Assembly: GCA_018806915.1 (NCBI GenBank)
Contig: JAGKQI010000076.1
Location: 248,001-312,000, forward strand
Source of the DNA: Phytophthora colocasiae
Lineage: Eukaryota > Oomycota > Peronosporomycetes > Peronosporales > Peronosporaceae
Length of the DNA: 64,000 bases
Direction of reading: 5' to 3'
The notes under the pieces are model-generated. The model did not search any database. It worked only from the letters and a program-made list of their open reading frames with translations, and was not told the DNA's origin. Both the position numbers and the translations under genes were made by a program. How positions within the stretch are numbered: the first letter of the stretch is position 1; the number at the start of each line of letters is the position of its first letter. This document shows positions 1-10,737 of this stretch, in pieces.

Positions 1-627
1 GCGCGTACACACCTTCTACCAGGCCAGGACTACAACTAAGGCCTTTTGCTACTTCTCGTCTCTACTTTCCCCTCTCACTGGATGTAACAAGCAATTTGCT
101 ACTTACTACTCGTGGTTCTTGTTGGCAAGCCACACTTTCCACACTAGGCTGCGACTGTAACCCTTATCCTTTGCTTCAAGATAGAGAATTACTATCACAC
201 TAGCTCTCGGGGATATTGTCGTCAGCACGTTTGGACTGCCAATCCGCCATCACCACCCTCCCACTGATCGTACACGACTGACTATGTTGTGCTGTTTCGA
301 CTGGTTGGCGATATTTCGTAGTGTCAGGTGACACTCACTTGGTACGTAACACGTGCGAGTGTTTAGGCATGATTGAAACGCTAGTGCATATACGAGTGAG
401 CAAGCAGAGCGGTAGGAATCCTTCCGATGGCGGAGTGGTAGGGATCACATACCTCTATAAATTGATACAGTGATGCTGTGGGTAAGGTGGTGTGGAGGAG
501 AAGGGTGAAACGCGTGAGAGAGCAGAGGGAGGGCAGTGGATGTGTTTTGTGTGTTTGAGAAGGTGAGGCAGCGTTTGTGGTTTTTGAGGGAGTGAGCGGA
601 ACATGTGTTTTTGTTGTGGTTAGGTTA

Positions 628-732
<105 letters not shown>

Positions 733-1399
733 TCAGGTCAACCGCGCCCTTGCGGCGTGGCGGCGCTCAGCGCGTACACACCTTCTACCAGGCCAGGACT
801 ACAACTAAGGCCTTTTGCTACTTCTCGTCTCTACTTTCCCCTCTCACTGGATGTAACAAGCAATTTGCTACTTACTACTCGTGGTTCTTGTTGGCAAGCC
901 ACACTTTCCACACTAGGCTGCGACTGTAACCCTTATCCTTTGCTTCAAGATAGAGAAATTACTATCACACTAGCTCTCGGGGATATTGTCGTCAGCACGT
1001 TTGGACTGCCAATCCGCCATCACCACCCTCCCACTGATCGTACACGACTGACTATGTTGTGCTGTTTCGACTGGTTGGCGATATTTCGTAGTGTCAGGTG
1101 ACACTCACTTGGTACGTAACACGTGCGAGTGTTTAGGCATGATTGAAACGCTAGTGCATATACGAGTGAGCAAGCAGAGCGGTAGGAATCCTTCCGATGG
1201 CGGAGTGGTAGGGATCACATACCTCTATAAATTGATACAGTGATGCTGTGGGTAAGGTGGTGTGGAGGAGAAGGGTGAAACGCGTGAGAGAGCAGAGGGA
1301 GGGCAGTGGATGTGTTTTGTGTGTTTGAGAAGGTGAGGCAGCGTTTGTGGTTTTTGAGGGAGTGAGCGGAACATGTGTTTTTGTTGTGGTTAGGTTAGC

Positions 1400-1420
1400 G
1401 GCCTAGTGGTCTAGTGGTAT
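1400..1420 (+). pseudogene. tRNA-Pro copy 2, 5' fragment
   Basis: The acceptor 5' strand and most of the D arm are present, then the sequence passes directly into the 5' LTR at 1421. The last four bases, gtat (1417-1420), are one copy of the target duplication; the rest of this gene resumes at 12519. The gene cannot make a tRNA. Confidence 0.93.
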
Positions 1421-2365
1421 TGTAATATGCCTGACTTGCAGAAGGGCGCGGATCTGGGATCTACCGTCCCACAGCAGCCAAGGCATGGAAGAATCCTACC
1501 AGTGACTTCGAAGTGGCTCGCTGGAGCACCAATGAGAGAGACGCTCGCGAACATGCAGGCAGACAGGCCTACGTTGAAGCTACGACTGACTGGGATGCCA
1601 GACGAACGCAATGGCGGACTGGACAGTCATTCTCGAATCGACCGGGTGGGAAGCAGTTGCGAATTGACCAAGTAGGAAGGAGTCGCGAGACCCACTCCAA
1701 ACGACGAACGACCAGTGAAGTGTAGCTGAAGGTGGAGACAACCACAAGTGGAACCTGAGGGAACTGCTTACAAACGACGAACGAAGCCAGTGGCTGAGAG
1801 CTACTGAAGGTTGAGACAACAACGAGTGGCATCCAACGGGACCGCTCTAAACGACGAACGAAGTGGAGACAACCACGAGTGGAGTCCGAGGACCCGCTCT
1901 AAACGACGAACGAAGTCAGTAGCGAGCGAGCTGCTGCATAGCTGAGCGACCAGGCGGATCAGTAGAACTAGTTGGGTTCTCAGGCGGTGGCGTCTGTGGC
2001 AGCCAATAGCGGACAACGGTTCGATTGGTACGGCCCGAAGCAGGTGTCACGGGACTGAGGGACAACCAGGGAAGCTGTATACGTTTACGTCTGAAAGCGC
2101 AGGCACGAACGAAAGAGACGAACGAAAGAGACGAACGAAAGGGACGAACGAAAGAGACGAGCGTAGTGTATATTCACATACGTTAATATAAGTAGGCAAG
2201 TTCTTCGTTGACGAACGACGAACGAGCCGGCGCGGTGAACCGAGCCAGGAGACGACCAGTTGACGTTGAAGAGTGTCCTTCGACACCCGATCCTTGGGCA
2301 CACCACCCAGCGCAGCACGCGAGCGACGACCCACTGACTGGCAGTGAGAGAATAAACCTGTTACA
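1421..2365 (+). repeat. 5' LTR
   Basis: The 945-bp LTR starts TGTAATATGC and ends CTGTTACA. It contains short internal repeats of the type acgaacgaa, including a run of gacgaacgaaag units at about 2107-2160, and a late aataaa-like gagaataaa about 12 bases from its end that may serve polyadenylation. Confidence 0.95.
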
Positions 2366-4455
2366 TGGTGGTCATACAGGGGCCTTCTCTTATTGTCTCA
2401 CGTCAGCCGAAACGCACGAGGATGCCAACTAAAACGCGAGAGACAGCACGGACACGAGTCACGAGGAAGAAAGCGACGCGATCGCAAAGCTCGAGGAGAG
2501 GACAGTCTCGACGCCGCGAGGAGGCTATTGATGAAGGTGCCGTAGGCGACCGGAACAGTAGTGACGAAGCGACGATCAGTCCTGATGAGTACGAAGACAA
2601 ACGCGCTATACCCGCTGAGGAAGAAGAAGAGTCAGCAGTCATGACGAGGAGTCAAGCTCGAAAGGAATGGGAAGAAGCCGAACGCTTCTTGGCTACCGCT
2701 GCAGCCTCGGGAGAAGGACAGACAGCTTTTCGCAGTGGACGAGAGCTAATTAGCGCTGTACTTGGGGAACTCCCGATACGCACGGAAGACGAGCAGCCAC
2801 GAGTGGTGAGACTGGATGCCGCCCCAGGCTCTGGACAACAAGAGACCGCTAACGACGTAGCCGAGGAACACGACGGCAACGAGCCAGTACGTGAAGGCGC
2901 GCCACATGCAGCCGAAGATGAACCTGATGACGACGTTCCCGTACATCCACCCTCCGAAATGGAAACTATGGCGACAGCACTTCACGAGCTCCGTGAAGAA
3001 GTTCGGCAGTTACGGTTGCGGCGTGAACCTGGGCCTCGGAGTGAACTCCGACAGGCTGCAGAAGATGAATATCGTGACCAGCAAGCACAGCGACCTCCTC
3101 ACCAGAATGTACGGCGAGATTCCGATGAAGATGCACGGCGAGTGAACCGACGTAGGTCACAAGGGCGGGAACGAAGAGAGCGATCGCAAGGCCGGCGAGA
3201 AGCGCCTCCTAGACGACAACCTGAACGGCAACGACGAGAACAACCAGGAGGTGACGGGCAGCCATCCTCCTCCAGCAGTGAAAGTGACTCTGACGATAAT
3301 GGAAGGCACGACGCAGGACGGAGACAACGCCGACGAAGCAGCTCTGAAGACAGTTCCACTGGCGAATCAGAAAGAGATGCACGAATGGGACAACGCCGTG
3401 AACGTCACGAGCAACGAGAACCGCGAGGAGGGAGAAGACGAGACCACCGCAGATCACCACGACGAGAACGACGCCAGGAGCGCCATGAAGCACGAGGGCG
3501 ACGAAGAGGTAATGTCAAGGATTTGGAACTGCCAACGTTCACCCCTACGACTGGAGCGGCGGTATCCACTTGGACAGACCGCATCGATTTAGCGTTGCAG
3601 GGAGCTAAGGAATCAGGACGTGGAGAGTGGAGTGATCATGCGCTTTACTTTATCCTGGGGAACAAGCTCATGGGCGAAGCCGCAAGTTGGTGGGTAGACT
3701 TCAATCGCAGACTGACAGACAATCAACGCACGTGGACACATCTGAAGCAGGCTCTATTACGGCGGTATGGACCGAAGGAGGATATCTCACTAGCGGAATA
3801 TCGAGTGAACACCAGGTCAAGAGGTGCGAAGGAATCACATGCTGATTACGCCGCCGCTCTCAGGAAAGCAGCAGGACGCAGTCGTGTTAGTGAGCGAGTA
3901 TTGATGACACAATTCTACCGCGGCATGGACAAAACTACACGCCAGTTGGTGAAGCAACAGGAACCGGAGAATCTGGAAGAAGCAGTGATAAAGGCGACGG
4001 AGATCGACGACCCTATGGAAAACCTTGCGGAACTAGCACCGGCTGGACAAACTGCTACTTCGACGACGACCGAACCAGCTACGGACGGCCTCACGGTGAG
4101 ATCAGTGACATTACCAGGTGTGGGTAGTGTGTATGTCCCGGTATCCGGCGAGACAGAAGGGATCAAAAATTATGCAGCCGTGGATCCGGATGGTCTCGTC
4201 CTCTACACGAATCCAAAGGGGGCGTGGAACATCATAACTGGGAAATACGAGTTACCCGCAGGAAGAAAGTGGAATTCGAGGTACTGGGCGGAGCCGACGC
4301 CTCAGAAGCGAACGAAGGCGAGGAAAGCGGACGGCCGGCGCAAGGAACGAAGACAACGAGAGCGACGAGAAGTGGACTCGTCGGATGACGACGAACGAGG
4401 CGTACAAAATCGTAAAGCCACTAAGCAACGGCGCGCCACCGACACCAGAAGATGA
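2365..4455 (+). CDS. gag: gag polyprotein, N-terminal and capsid part
   Basis: A 696-codon frame. The first half is charged, Arg/Glu-rich and low in complexity. A Retrotrans_gag-like capsid region lies at about residues 405-550, with the typical tryptophan pair followed by a TW..LK..LLRRYGP stretch. The start ATG takes its A from the last base of the LTR; a second ATG at 2422 is an alternative. The frame ends before any zinc knuckle. These are found in the +1 frame of the overlapping downstream ORF, so a frameshift (programmed or mutational) is needed to make a complete Gag. Confidence 0.85.
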   Translation: MVVIQGPSLIVSRQPKRTRMPTKTRETARTRVTRKKATRSQSSRRGQSRRREEAIDEGAVGDRNSSDEATISPDEYEDKRAIPAEEEEESAVMTRSQARKEWEEAERFLATAAASGEGQTAFRSGRELISAVLGELPIRTEDEQPRVVRLDAAPGSGQQETANDVAEEHDGNEPVREGAPHAAEDEPDDDVPVHPPSEMETMATALHELREEVRQLRLRREPGPRSELRQAAEDEYRDQQAQRPPHQNVRRDSDEDARRVNRRRSQGRERRERSQGRREAPPRRQPERQRREQPGGDGQPSSSSSESDSDDNGRHDAGRRQRRRSSSEDSSTGESERDARMGQRRERHEQREPRGGRRRDHRRSPRRERRQERHEARGRRRGNVKDLELPTFTPTTGAAVSTWTDRIDLALQGAKESGRGEWSDHALYFILGNKLMGEAASWWVDFNRRLTDNQRTWTHLKQALLRRYGPKEDISLAEYRVNTRSRGAKESHADYAAALRKAAGRSRVSERVLMTQFYRGMDKTTRQLVKQQEPENLEEAVIKATEIDDPMENLAELAPAGQTATSTTTEPATDGLTVRSVTLPGVGSVYVPVSGETEGIKNYAAVDPDGLVLYTNPKGAWNIITGKYELPAGRKWNSRYWAEPTPQKRTKARKADGRRKERRQRERREVDSSDDDERGVQNRKATKQRRATDTRR
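2366..2382 (+). other. putative primer binding site
   Basis: TGGTGGTCATACAGG lies directly after the LTR and begins with TGG, as expected for a site pairing with the CCA end of a tRNA. It does not match the 3' end of the tRNA-Pro encoded in the surrounding array. I cannot name the priming tRNA. Confidence 0.5.
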
Positions 4456-4819
4456 ATACGAACCGAAGCCCCGGAAGCAAGCAAAACCGAAGCGTACAGT
4501 GCATTCTAGTGACGAAGAAGGAGATGCGAAGCCCCAGAAGAAGTTGAAGGCGGCAGTACGGCAAGTGTTAGCAGAAGAAGGCCAGAAACAACGAACCTCG
4601 AAGAAGTCGCCACCGAGCGAGACCAGTTGTCGGATCTGTGGGCAGAGCGGTCATTGGGCTGCATACTGCACCGTCGGACCAAAGTGTTATGCGTGTAGCA
4701 AGCATGGGCACATGGCGCGAGACTGTCCAGACCCCAAAGCCAAGGCCAGGAATGACGAGTACATGGCTAAGCGGAAGGAGGCACTAAAGTCAGCGGAAAA
4801 CAGGAACGGGACGTCGTAG
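4385..4819 (+). CDS. gag C-terminal part with two CCHC zinc knuckles
   Basis: This frame overlaps the main gag frame by 71 bases and lies +1 to it. Its end encodes two adjacent CCHC nucleocapsid knuckles, CRICGQSGHWAAYC and CYACSKHGHMARDC, which bind retroelement RNA. It stops at TAG 4817-4819 with GGG following, and pol begins 10 bases later in the same frame. This could mean stop readthrough or a separate pol start. The ATG at 4385 is unlikely to be a genuine start. Confidence 0.75.
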   Translation: MTTNEAYKIVKPLSNGAPPTPEDEYEPKPRKQAKPKRTVHSSDEEGDAKPQKKLKAAVRQVLAEEGQKQRTSKKSPPSETSCRICGQSGHWAAYCTVGPKCYACSKHGHMARDCPDPKAKARNDEYMAKRKEALKSAENRNGTS

Positions 4820-4828
4820 GGGAGTACG

Positions 4829-7800
4829 ATGTCCGAGAAATGCCAGGATCCCCAGCAAGTGGCAGACGTGAACAGGAAAGCAACGACGACCGCAATCACG
4901 GACACCATAAGCCTACCGAGCACCGAGTCGTGTATGGACGAGCGAACGAAGAATGACGAGGAGCATGAACGGAAGAAGTGCAAGATGAATGATGGCACGA
5001 TGACAAACAATGAATTGACGGGCGACCAGACGACCCGAAAATGGTCGACACTGAATGAGGATGACAAGACACCGGTCAAGAAAGTGACGAACGAACTACT
5101 GAAGGACGCGACAGAAGAGGATGTCGAGCGATCTGCCCGATATGTGTCGACTACGCGCCCGACAATGGCAGCTGTGCGATACCTACGTGCCAATCGTGAA
5201 GATGAAGAACGAGAATGGAGTGCCAACACCGCCAACAGCAACGTTTGTGAGGACGGAACTGGAGGGGGCGAGCACAAAAGGAGAACTGGAGGGGGCGCGA
5301 AAGAGCGTTCTGATGGCGACGGAGTTACGAGTGACCCGAATGACGAGAAGACTAACACGGGTGTAGTGACGGCACCAGATACGGGCGTGGCGACGGAGGT
5401 GAACTCGAGTAACAGTACTGATGAACAGAATGAACACATGAGGAGTGGCCAGTCGTTGACGAGTGGTAGTACGGAAGTCACTAGCGCAGTGAATGATCCG
5501 GCGCAAGGTCTGGACGTCGCTAGTCTCCGGAAGGCACGAAAAACCGCAAGGAAGATCGCTAAACGACGGAAAGCGAAGGCACGATTGGCTCGGCAACGAT
5601 GCGATAAACAAGAAGCCGAAGCCGAACGAACAGTTGCAGCAGCGGCACTAAGCAGTAAGAGGCGTGAAGAAGCAAATGCAGCATGGGAAGCGTTCGAATT
5701 ACGCAAACAACGACGGCAACTGGAAGGCGAATATCTCACAGAAAGAAACGTGCGAGCTCGGGACACTGCACGTGTAAGCCTAGTGAAACAACGACGGTCA
5801 ACACAAGTACCTACCAGTGAACGGCGTGAAGATCTGGTGGAATACGTTGGAGCCGACGATGGACTGCCGACAGCTTTAATGAACGTGAATGGCGAATTTC
5901 GGCAAGTGAAGCTCGATAGTGGTGCGCGATACACCGTGGCAGGCATTGGAGGATTTCTGCTGGATGTTATTGGTGTGTGGCGGTTTACCTTCAAAACGGT
6001 GTTCGACGAAGAATTAACGACCGATGCATGCATTATTGCTGGCTGTGGAAACGAATTCCTACTGGGAGTGGATTTCATGCAAGCACGAGGGGCAACTATG
6101 GACTTTCAGCGACAAGAAGTACGATATGCCGAAGGAGAACGAACAGTGGTAATTCCGTTCAAAACTCATGATGGCGACGGAGCCGGTAGAGTTGCAACAG
6201 TAAGGATGATTAGTCGCACGGAGATCGCTGGGAATACGGTGATGCCAGTGGAGGTAGCCGTTCCTGCTGAGAATGGTGAACGAGGTGTGTTCCTACCGAC
6301 GAAGCACATTGGATCGGTACTGTTAGCCGCGACGGTGACAACCGCGAGAAATGGAAGGGCGTGGATACCCGCTATCAATACGAATGCCAAGTCCGCGAAG
6401 ATCCCAAACAAGAAACAGCTCGGAACGTGGATACCCGTTGACGATGATGTAGAGATCCTCACGATGAATGGGCAACTAGATACGGAACGAGTAGAAAACT
6501 GGCTGAGCGAACTTGGAGACTGTGAGACGCCACTCCTGAATGAGAACGAAGTGGATATTGGCAGCGATGACCCGAAGTCGAAAGAGTTGGTTTTGAAGTT
6601 ATTACGGGCTTACCGATCATTGATGACGAACACTAGTGAGTGCCCACCTGCAACGACGTTAGATGTTCACCATCACATTGACACAGGGACAGCTTCACCA
6701 ATTATGCTCAAACGAAGACGCCAGGCACAAACGGATGACGGTATCATTGACGACAACGTAGAAAAGATGCTGAAGGCTGGCGTAATTGAAGAAGGCAATG
6801 GCGGATGGGGATTCCCAGTGGTTCTGGTACGGAAGAAGGACGGAGAAGTACGTTTTTGTGTCGATTACAGAGCTCTCAACAAGATCACTAAGAAGGATGT
6901 TTGGGCAACTATGGACTTTCAGCGACAAGAAGTACGATATGCCGAAGGAGAACGAACAGTGGTAATTCCGTTCAAAACTCATGATGGCGACGGAGCCGGT
7001 AGAGTTGCAACAGTAAGGATGATTAGTCGCACGGAGATCGCTGGGAATACGGTGATGCCAGTGGAGGTAGCCGTTCCTGCTGAGAATGGTGAACGAGGTG
7101 TGTTCCTACCGACGAAGCACATTGGATCGGTACTGTTAGCCGCGACGGTGACAACCGCGAGAAATGGAAGGGCGTGGATACCCGCTATCAATACGAATGC
7201 CAAGTCCGCGAAGATCCCAAACAAGAAACAGCTCGGAACGTGGATACCCGTTGACGATGATGTAGAGATCCTCACGATGAATGGGCAACTAGATACGGAA
7301 CGAGTAGAAAACTGGCTGAGCGAACTTGGAGACTGTGAGACGCCACTCCTGAATGAGAACGAAGTGGATATTGGCAGCGATGACCCGAAGTCGAAAGAGT
7401 TGGTTTTGAAGTTATTACGGGCTTACCGATCATTGATGACGAACACTAGTGAGTGCCCACCTGCAACGACGTTAGATGTTCACCATCACATTGACACAGG
7501 GACAGCTTCACCAATTATGCTCAAACGAAGACGCCAGGCACAAACGGATGACGGTATCATTGACGACAACGTAGAAAAGATGCTGAAGGCTGGCGTAATT
7601 GAAGAAGGCAATGGCGGATGGGGATTCCCAGTGGTTCTGGTACGGAAGAAGGACGGAGAAGTACGTTTTTGTGTCGATTACAGAGCTCTCAACCAGATCA
7701 CTAAGAAGGATGTTTACCCTCTTCCACGAATTGACGAAACTTTGGAGGCCTTGGGTGGTGCCTTGTTGTTCACAACGCTGGATCTTCGAGCAGGGTATTG

Positions 7801-9523
7801 GCAGATCCTAGTAGCACCTGAAGACCGTGACAAGACAGCTTTCACCACTAAGAGAGGGCTGTACCGGTTTGTACGAATGCCCTTCGGATTAACGAATGCA
7901 CCATCGACATTTCAACGACTAATGAATGGAGTGTTAAGGGGCCTCACTTGGTCTACTTGTTTGGTGTATCTAGACGACATCGTAGTTTTTACGCGAGGTG
8001 GCATCGAGCGACACATTGTAGAATTAGCTGCGGTGTTAGAACGGTTGGAGAGAGCGGGGCTTACACTCAAACTGAAGAAGTGCAAATTCGCGACCCAAAC
8101 AATGGAGTACTTGGGCCACGAACTCAGCAGCGACGGAGTTAGACCATTGGACCGGTTAGTTTCTGCGGTACGAGACTTCCCGACGCCTAGCGATGCTGTA
8201 GAAGCGAAGAGGTTTGCTCACTTGGCTGGTTATTATCGACGATTCGTTAGTGGATTTGGTACGATCATGGCGCCTATCACGAAGCTGTTACGGAAAAGCG
8301 TTGCCTGGGAATGGGGAGATGCACAGAAGACAGCTTTCGAACGCGTGAAGGACATATTAACTGCGAAGCCTCTGCTCATTTACCCAGACTTTCGGCTACC
8401 ATTTCGAGTAGTGACAGACGCGAGTAAGGTTGGATTGGGTGCATGTCTGATGCAGGATCAAGGTGAAGGTTGGCAACCAGTAGCGTTCGCCAGTAAAGTG
8501 AACAGTGAGACAGAAGGAAAGTACGGGATCACGGAGTTGGAATGTTTTGCTGTCGTGTGGGCCATTAAGCTCTTCAGGCCTTACCTGTATGGACGCAAGT
8601 TCGAGATCATCACGGATCATGCTGCGTTAAAATGGCTGATGACGAGTCCACACTTAACTGGAAAACTGCATCGATGGGCACTTACCTTGCAAGAATTTGA
8701 TTTCGAAGTGCACTATCGACCGGGCCCCACGAATGTGGTCGCCGATGCATTATCGAGGGCGCCAGTAGCAGCTACGGTACGAGCAGCGATAGGAAGGCAA
8801 CGACGAGCGCGACGAGAGAAGCCATCACGAACGACCCAACGAACCGTCATGAACACGGGCGAGGTTACGCGGATGGAAGTTGCAACGCACGACGAACACA
8901 CGACGGGTGCTCTAGAACCGGTGACGAACGACCAGAGCAAGGAAGCGAGTACGCCGGACGAAGAAGTAAGCGCGGTAATCGAGCAATTAGTCAGCACGAT
9001 CGTGGATGCCACTGTGGAACCTCCGGGTTCAACAGAGCCAAAGCGTAACGAGGAAAGGAGACGTCGAGCAGGGCGACCAAAAGGCAAACGACCAGCGAAG
9101 TCCGCAACGAACAACGCTGAACGCCCGATGACGAGAGGTGAAAAACGTAGGAGAGAACAGGCGGCGATCAAAGAATCGTTGGTGTCGGACGAAGGGGAGC
9201 CTGACGCGAGAAAACCCGGCGACGGTAATGACGCAACTACCATAAGAACAGATGAAGTAGCCGTCACAATGATTCCAGCACCGGGACCGACGACGACTAT
9301 GGTAACTTCAGCAGTCAGACCGGCAACGAAGAGAGCATTAATGACGGGAGTGGCTGAAGTGACGGAACGATGCAACGATGGGTTCAGCAGCGACGGACAC
9401 GACGGCACCAGCACCATTGGCAGTATCAACGGTGACGTCGAGATCAGCGACTACTACGAGAACGTCGGAAACACCATCAGCAACGACGGGAACCACTCCA
9501 GCCACGGAACCAACGGCGAATAG
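4829..9523 (+). CDS. pol: pol: protease, reverse transcriptase (interrupted), RNase H
   Basis: A 1,564-residue frame. The first 340 residues are charged linker. The aspartic protease motif DSGA is at about residue 363. Reverse transcriptase begins at VRFCVDYRAL, is broken by an in-frame 271-residue repeat that restarts within the protease-RT linker, and then resumes with YPLPRID. The catalytic YLDD is at 1047-1050. Ty3-type RNase H follows (VVTDAS, ELEC, TDHAALKWL, NVVADALSR). The last 250 residues are a low-complexity charged tail. Integrase is not in this frame. The duplication puts 271 extra residues into the RT fingers, so this copy is probably inactive. Confidence 0.9.
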   Translation: MSEKCQDPQQVADVNRKATTTAITDTISLPSTESCMDERTKNDEEHERKKCKMNDGTMTNNELTGDQTTRKWSTLNEDDKTPVKKVTNELLKDATEEDVERSARYVSTTRPTMAAVRYLRANREDEEREWSANTANSNVCEDGTGGGEHKRRTGGGAKERSDGDGVTSDPNDEKTNTGVVTAPDTGVATEVNSSNSTDEQNEHMRSGQSLTSGSTEVTSAVNDPAQGLDVASLRKARKTARKIAKRRKAKARLARQRCDKQEAEAERTVAAAALSSKRREEANAAWEAFELRKQRRQLEGEYLTERNVRARDTARVSLVKQRRSTQVPTSERREDLVEYVGADDGLPTALMNVNGEFRQVKLDSGARYTVAGIGGFLLDVIGVWRFTFKTVFDEELTTDACIIAGCGNEFLLGVDFMQARGATMDFQRQEVRYAEGERTVVIPFKTHDGDGAGRVATVRMISRTEIAGNTVMPVEVAVPAENGERGVFLPTKHIGSVLLAATVTTARNGRAWIPAINTNAKSAKIPNKKQLGTWIPVDDDVEILTMNGQLDTERVENWLSELGDCETPLLNENEVDIGSDDPKSKELVLKLLRAYRSLMTNTSECPPATTLDVHHHIDTGTASPIMLKRRRQAQTDDGIIDDNVEKMLKAGVIEEGNGGWGFPVVLVRKKDGEVRFCVDYRALNKITKKDVWATMDFQRQEVRYAEGERTVVIPFKTHDGDGAGRVATVRMISRTEIAGNTVMPVEVAVPAENGERGVFLPTKHIGSVLLAATVTTARNGRAWIPAINTNAKSAKIPNKKQLGTWIPVDDDVEILTMNGQLDTERVENWLSELGDCETPLLNENEVDIGSDDPKSKELVLKLLRAYRSLMTNTSECPPATTLDVHHHIDTGTASPIMLKRRRQAQTDDGIIDDNVEKMLKAGVIEEGNGGWGFPVVLVRKKDGEVRFCVDYRALNQITKKDVYPLPRIDETLEALGGALLFTTLDLRAGYWQILVAPEDRDKTAFTTKRGLYRFVRMPFGLTNAPSTFQRLMNGVLRGLTWSTCLVYLDDIVVFTRGGIERHIVELAAVLERLERAGLTLKLKKCKFATQTMEYLGHELSSDGVRPLDRLVSAVRDFPTPSDAVEAKRFAHLAGYYRRFVSGFGTIMAPITKLLRKSVAWEWGDAQKTAFERVKDILTAKPLLIYPDFRLPFRVVTDASKVGLGACLMQDQGEGWQPVAFASKVNSETEGKYGITELECFAVVWAIKLFRPYLYGRKFEIITDHAALKWLMTSPHLTGKLHRWALTLQEFDFEVHYRPGPTNVVADALSRAPVAATVRAAIGRQRRARREKPSRTTQRTVMNTGEVTRMEVATHDEHTTGALEPVTNDQSKEASTPDEEVSAVIEQLVSTIVDATVEPPGSTEPKRNEERRRRAGRPKGKRPAKSATNNAERPMTRGEKRRREQAAIKESLVSDEGEPDARKPGDGNDATTIRTDEVAVTMIPAPGPTTTMVTSAVRPATKRALMTGVAEVTERCNDGFSSDGHDGTSTIGSINGDVEISDYYENVGNTISNDGNHSSHGTNGE
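6090..7715 (+). repeat. 813-bp tandem duplication within pol
   Basis: Bases 6090-6902 and 6903-7715 are head-to-tail copies. I saw one difference, aag versus cag, giving NKITKK versus NQITKK. The length is a multiple of three, so the frame stays open. The unit covers the end of protease, the linker and the first part of reverse transcriptase. Confidence 0.95.
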
Positions 9524-9894
9524 AGCGATAGCAGCAACGACGAGTGACAGCACCAATAGGAAACGGAAGCAACGAAAGACGGTGACTTGGGCCGACGGCA
9601 TGTCAAGTGGCGGTGATAAGTCAGGCGAAGTACGAACGGACCCAAAGACGAGTACGAAAGCGACGCGTTCCGGGATTGCCCGTGATGACGGGAGGATGAC
9701 ACGAGAATCGGGAGAAGGTGTGAGTGATTCACCACGTCCAGCTACGGATGATGATGCAGAAGCTACGAACTCGACGCAGTACGGCGGAACCCCATTGAAG
9801 ACGAAACGGATGACACCTTGCAGCCACGTGCAAGACCTTCGAGTGGAGATTCACATCGAGAACGTGATGCTTAGCAGCCGTACGACGCCAACGA

Positions 9895-10737
9895 ATGAAG
9901 GAACCAACGCTACAACTAACCGATGCAGAGATCATGGATGAACAGTCGAAAAGTAAGATGGTACAGCAAATGTTACGAGCTGGAACTTTTCACGGACGGG
10001 CTATCAGTAAGGTGTTTGGCCTGGTTGTGATAGAGACGCCGAATCAACGAAGGATTGTACTTCCACCAGCATTATCGGCAACGGTGTTCAAGGAGTGCCA
10101 CGACAGCGTATGGTCAGGACATCTCCGTGCAGCTCACACGTATGCGAGGATTGCGCAGCAGTATTGGTGGCCGAAGTTAAGAGACGAAGTGCGACGATGG
10201 GTACTCGGATGCCAGGAATGCGGAAGCCGAAAGGCGCGCCCACGTGAAGTAGTGCCGCCATTAAGAAGTATTCGAGGAGGTGATGTCGGTGACCGATGGG
10301 CACTTGATGTAGCAGGCCCGCTACCAGCTACTGACGGAGGAGAACGATACGTGATCGCCGCAGTGGAATATGTGACGCGTTATGCAGTTGCGATTGCAGT
10401 GAAAGACCATGCAGCAGAAAACATTGCCGAGTTTCTGATGAAGCAGGTAGTGCTTCGGTTTGGACCATTTCGAGAGATTTTAACGGACGGTGCACCCGAG
10501 TTAGTGGGGAAAGTGATCGAAGAATTGGTGATACTGCTACAGGCACAGCAGATCAACCCGGTTCCCTACAGGCCACAAATGATAGGACTTGTAGAGAGAT
10601 TTCACAGGACGTGGAAGGACTGTGTGGCAACCTACATGAGCGATGAACGACAACGAGACTGGGACACGTGGGTGGACTACGCCGTGTACGCGTATAACTC
10701 GGGACGTCACTCCACTGTGTTACTTTCGCCAAAATGA
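9895..10737 (+). CDS. integrase, zinc-binding and catalytic core
   Basis: A 280-residue frame in a different frame from RT/RNase H. It holds the HHCC zinc-binding module (H-x-S..GHL.AAHTYARI...CQECG, about 10098-10230) and the D,D-35-E core: aspartates at about 10306 (LDVAGP) and 10486 (TDGAPE) and glutamate at about 10594 (GLVERFHRTW). The frame ends at TGA 10735-10737 just after a run of four A; the C-terminal domain continues in another frame. A one-base length change in that run is the simplest explanation. The stretch from 9523 to 9895 is linker sequence open in a third frame. Confidence 0.85.
   Translation: MKEPTLQLTDAEIMDEQSKSKMVQQMLRAGTFHGRAISKVFGLVVIETPNQRRIVLPPALSATVFKECHDSVWSGHLRAAHTYARIAQQYWWPKLRDEVRRWVLGCQECGSRKARPREVVPPLRSIRGGDVGDRWALDVAGPLPATDGGERYVIAAVEYVTRYAVAIAVKDHAAENIAEFLMKQVVLRFGPFREILTDGAPELVGKVIEELVILLQAQQINPVPYRPQMIGLVERFHRTWKDCVATYMSDERQRDWDTWVDYAVYAYNSGRHSTVLLSPK

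Noticed and set aside
400..470. Possible second tRNA in the array spacer (A-box-like gatggcggagtgg)
   Set aside because: No acceptor, anticodon or T-arm partners follow, so it is reported only as a possible promoter relic.
2107..2160. CRISPR-like short repeats (gacgaacgaaag) in the LTR
   Set aside because: They are contiguous short tandem repeats without spacers, inside an LTR of a eukaryotic retroelement.
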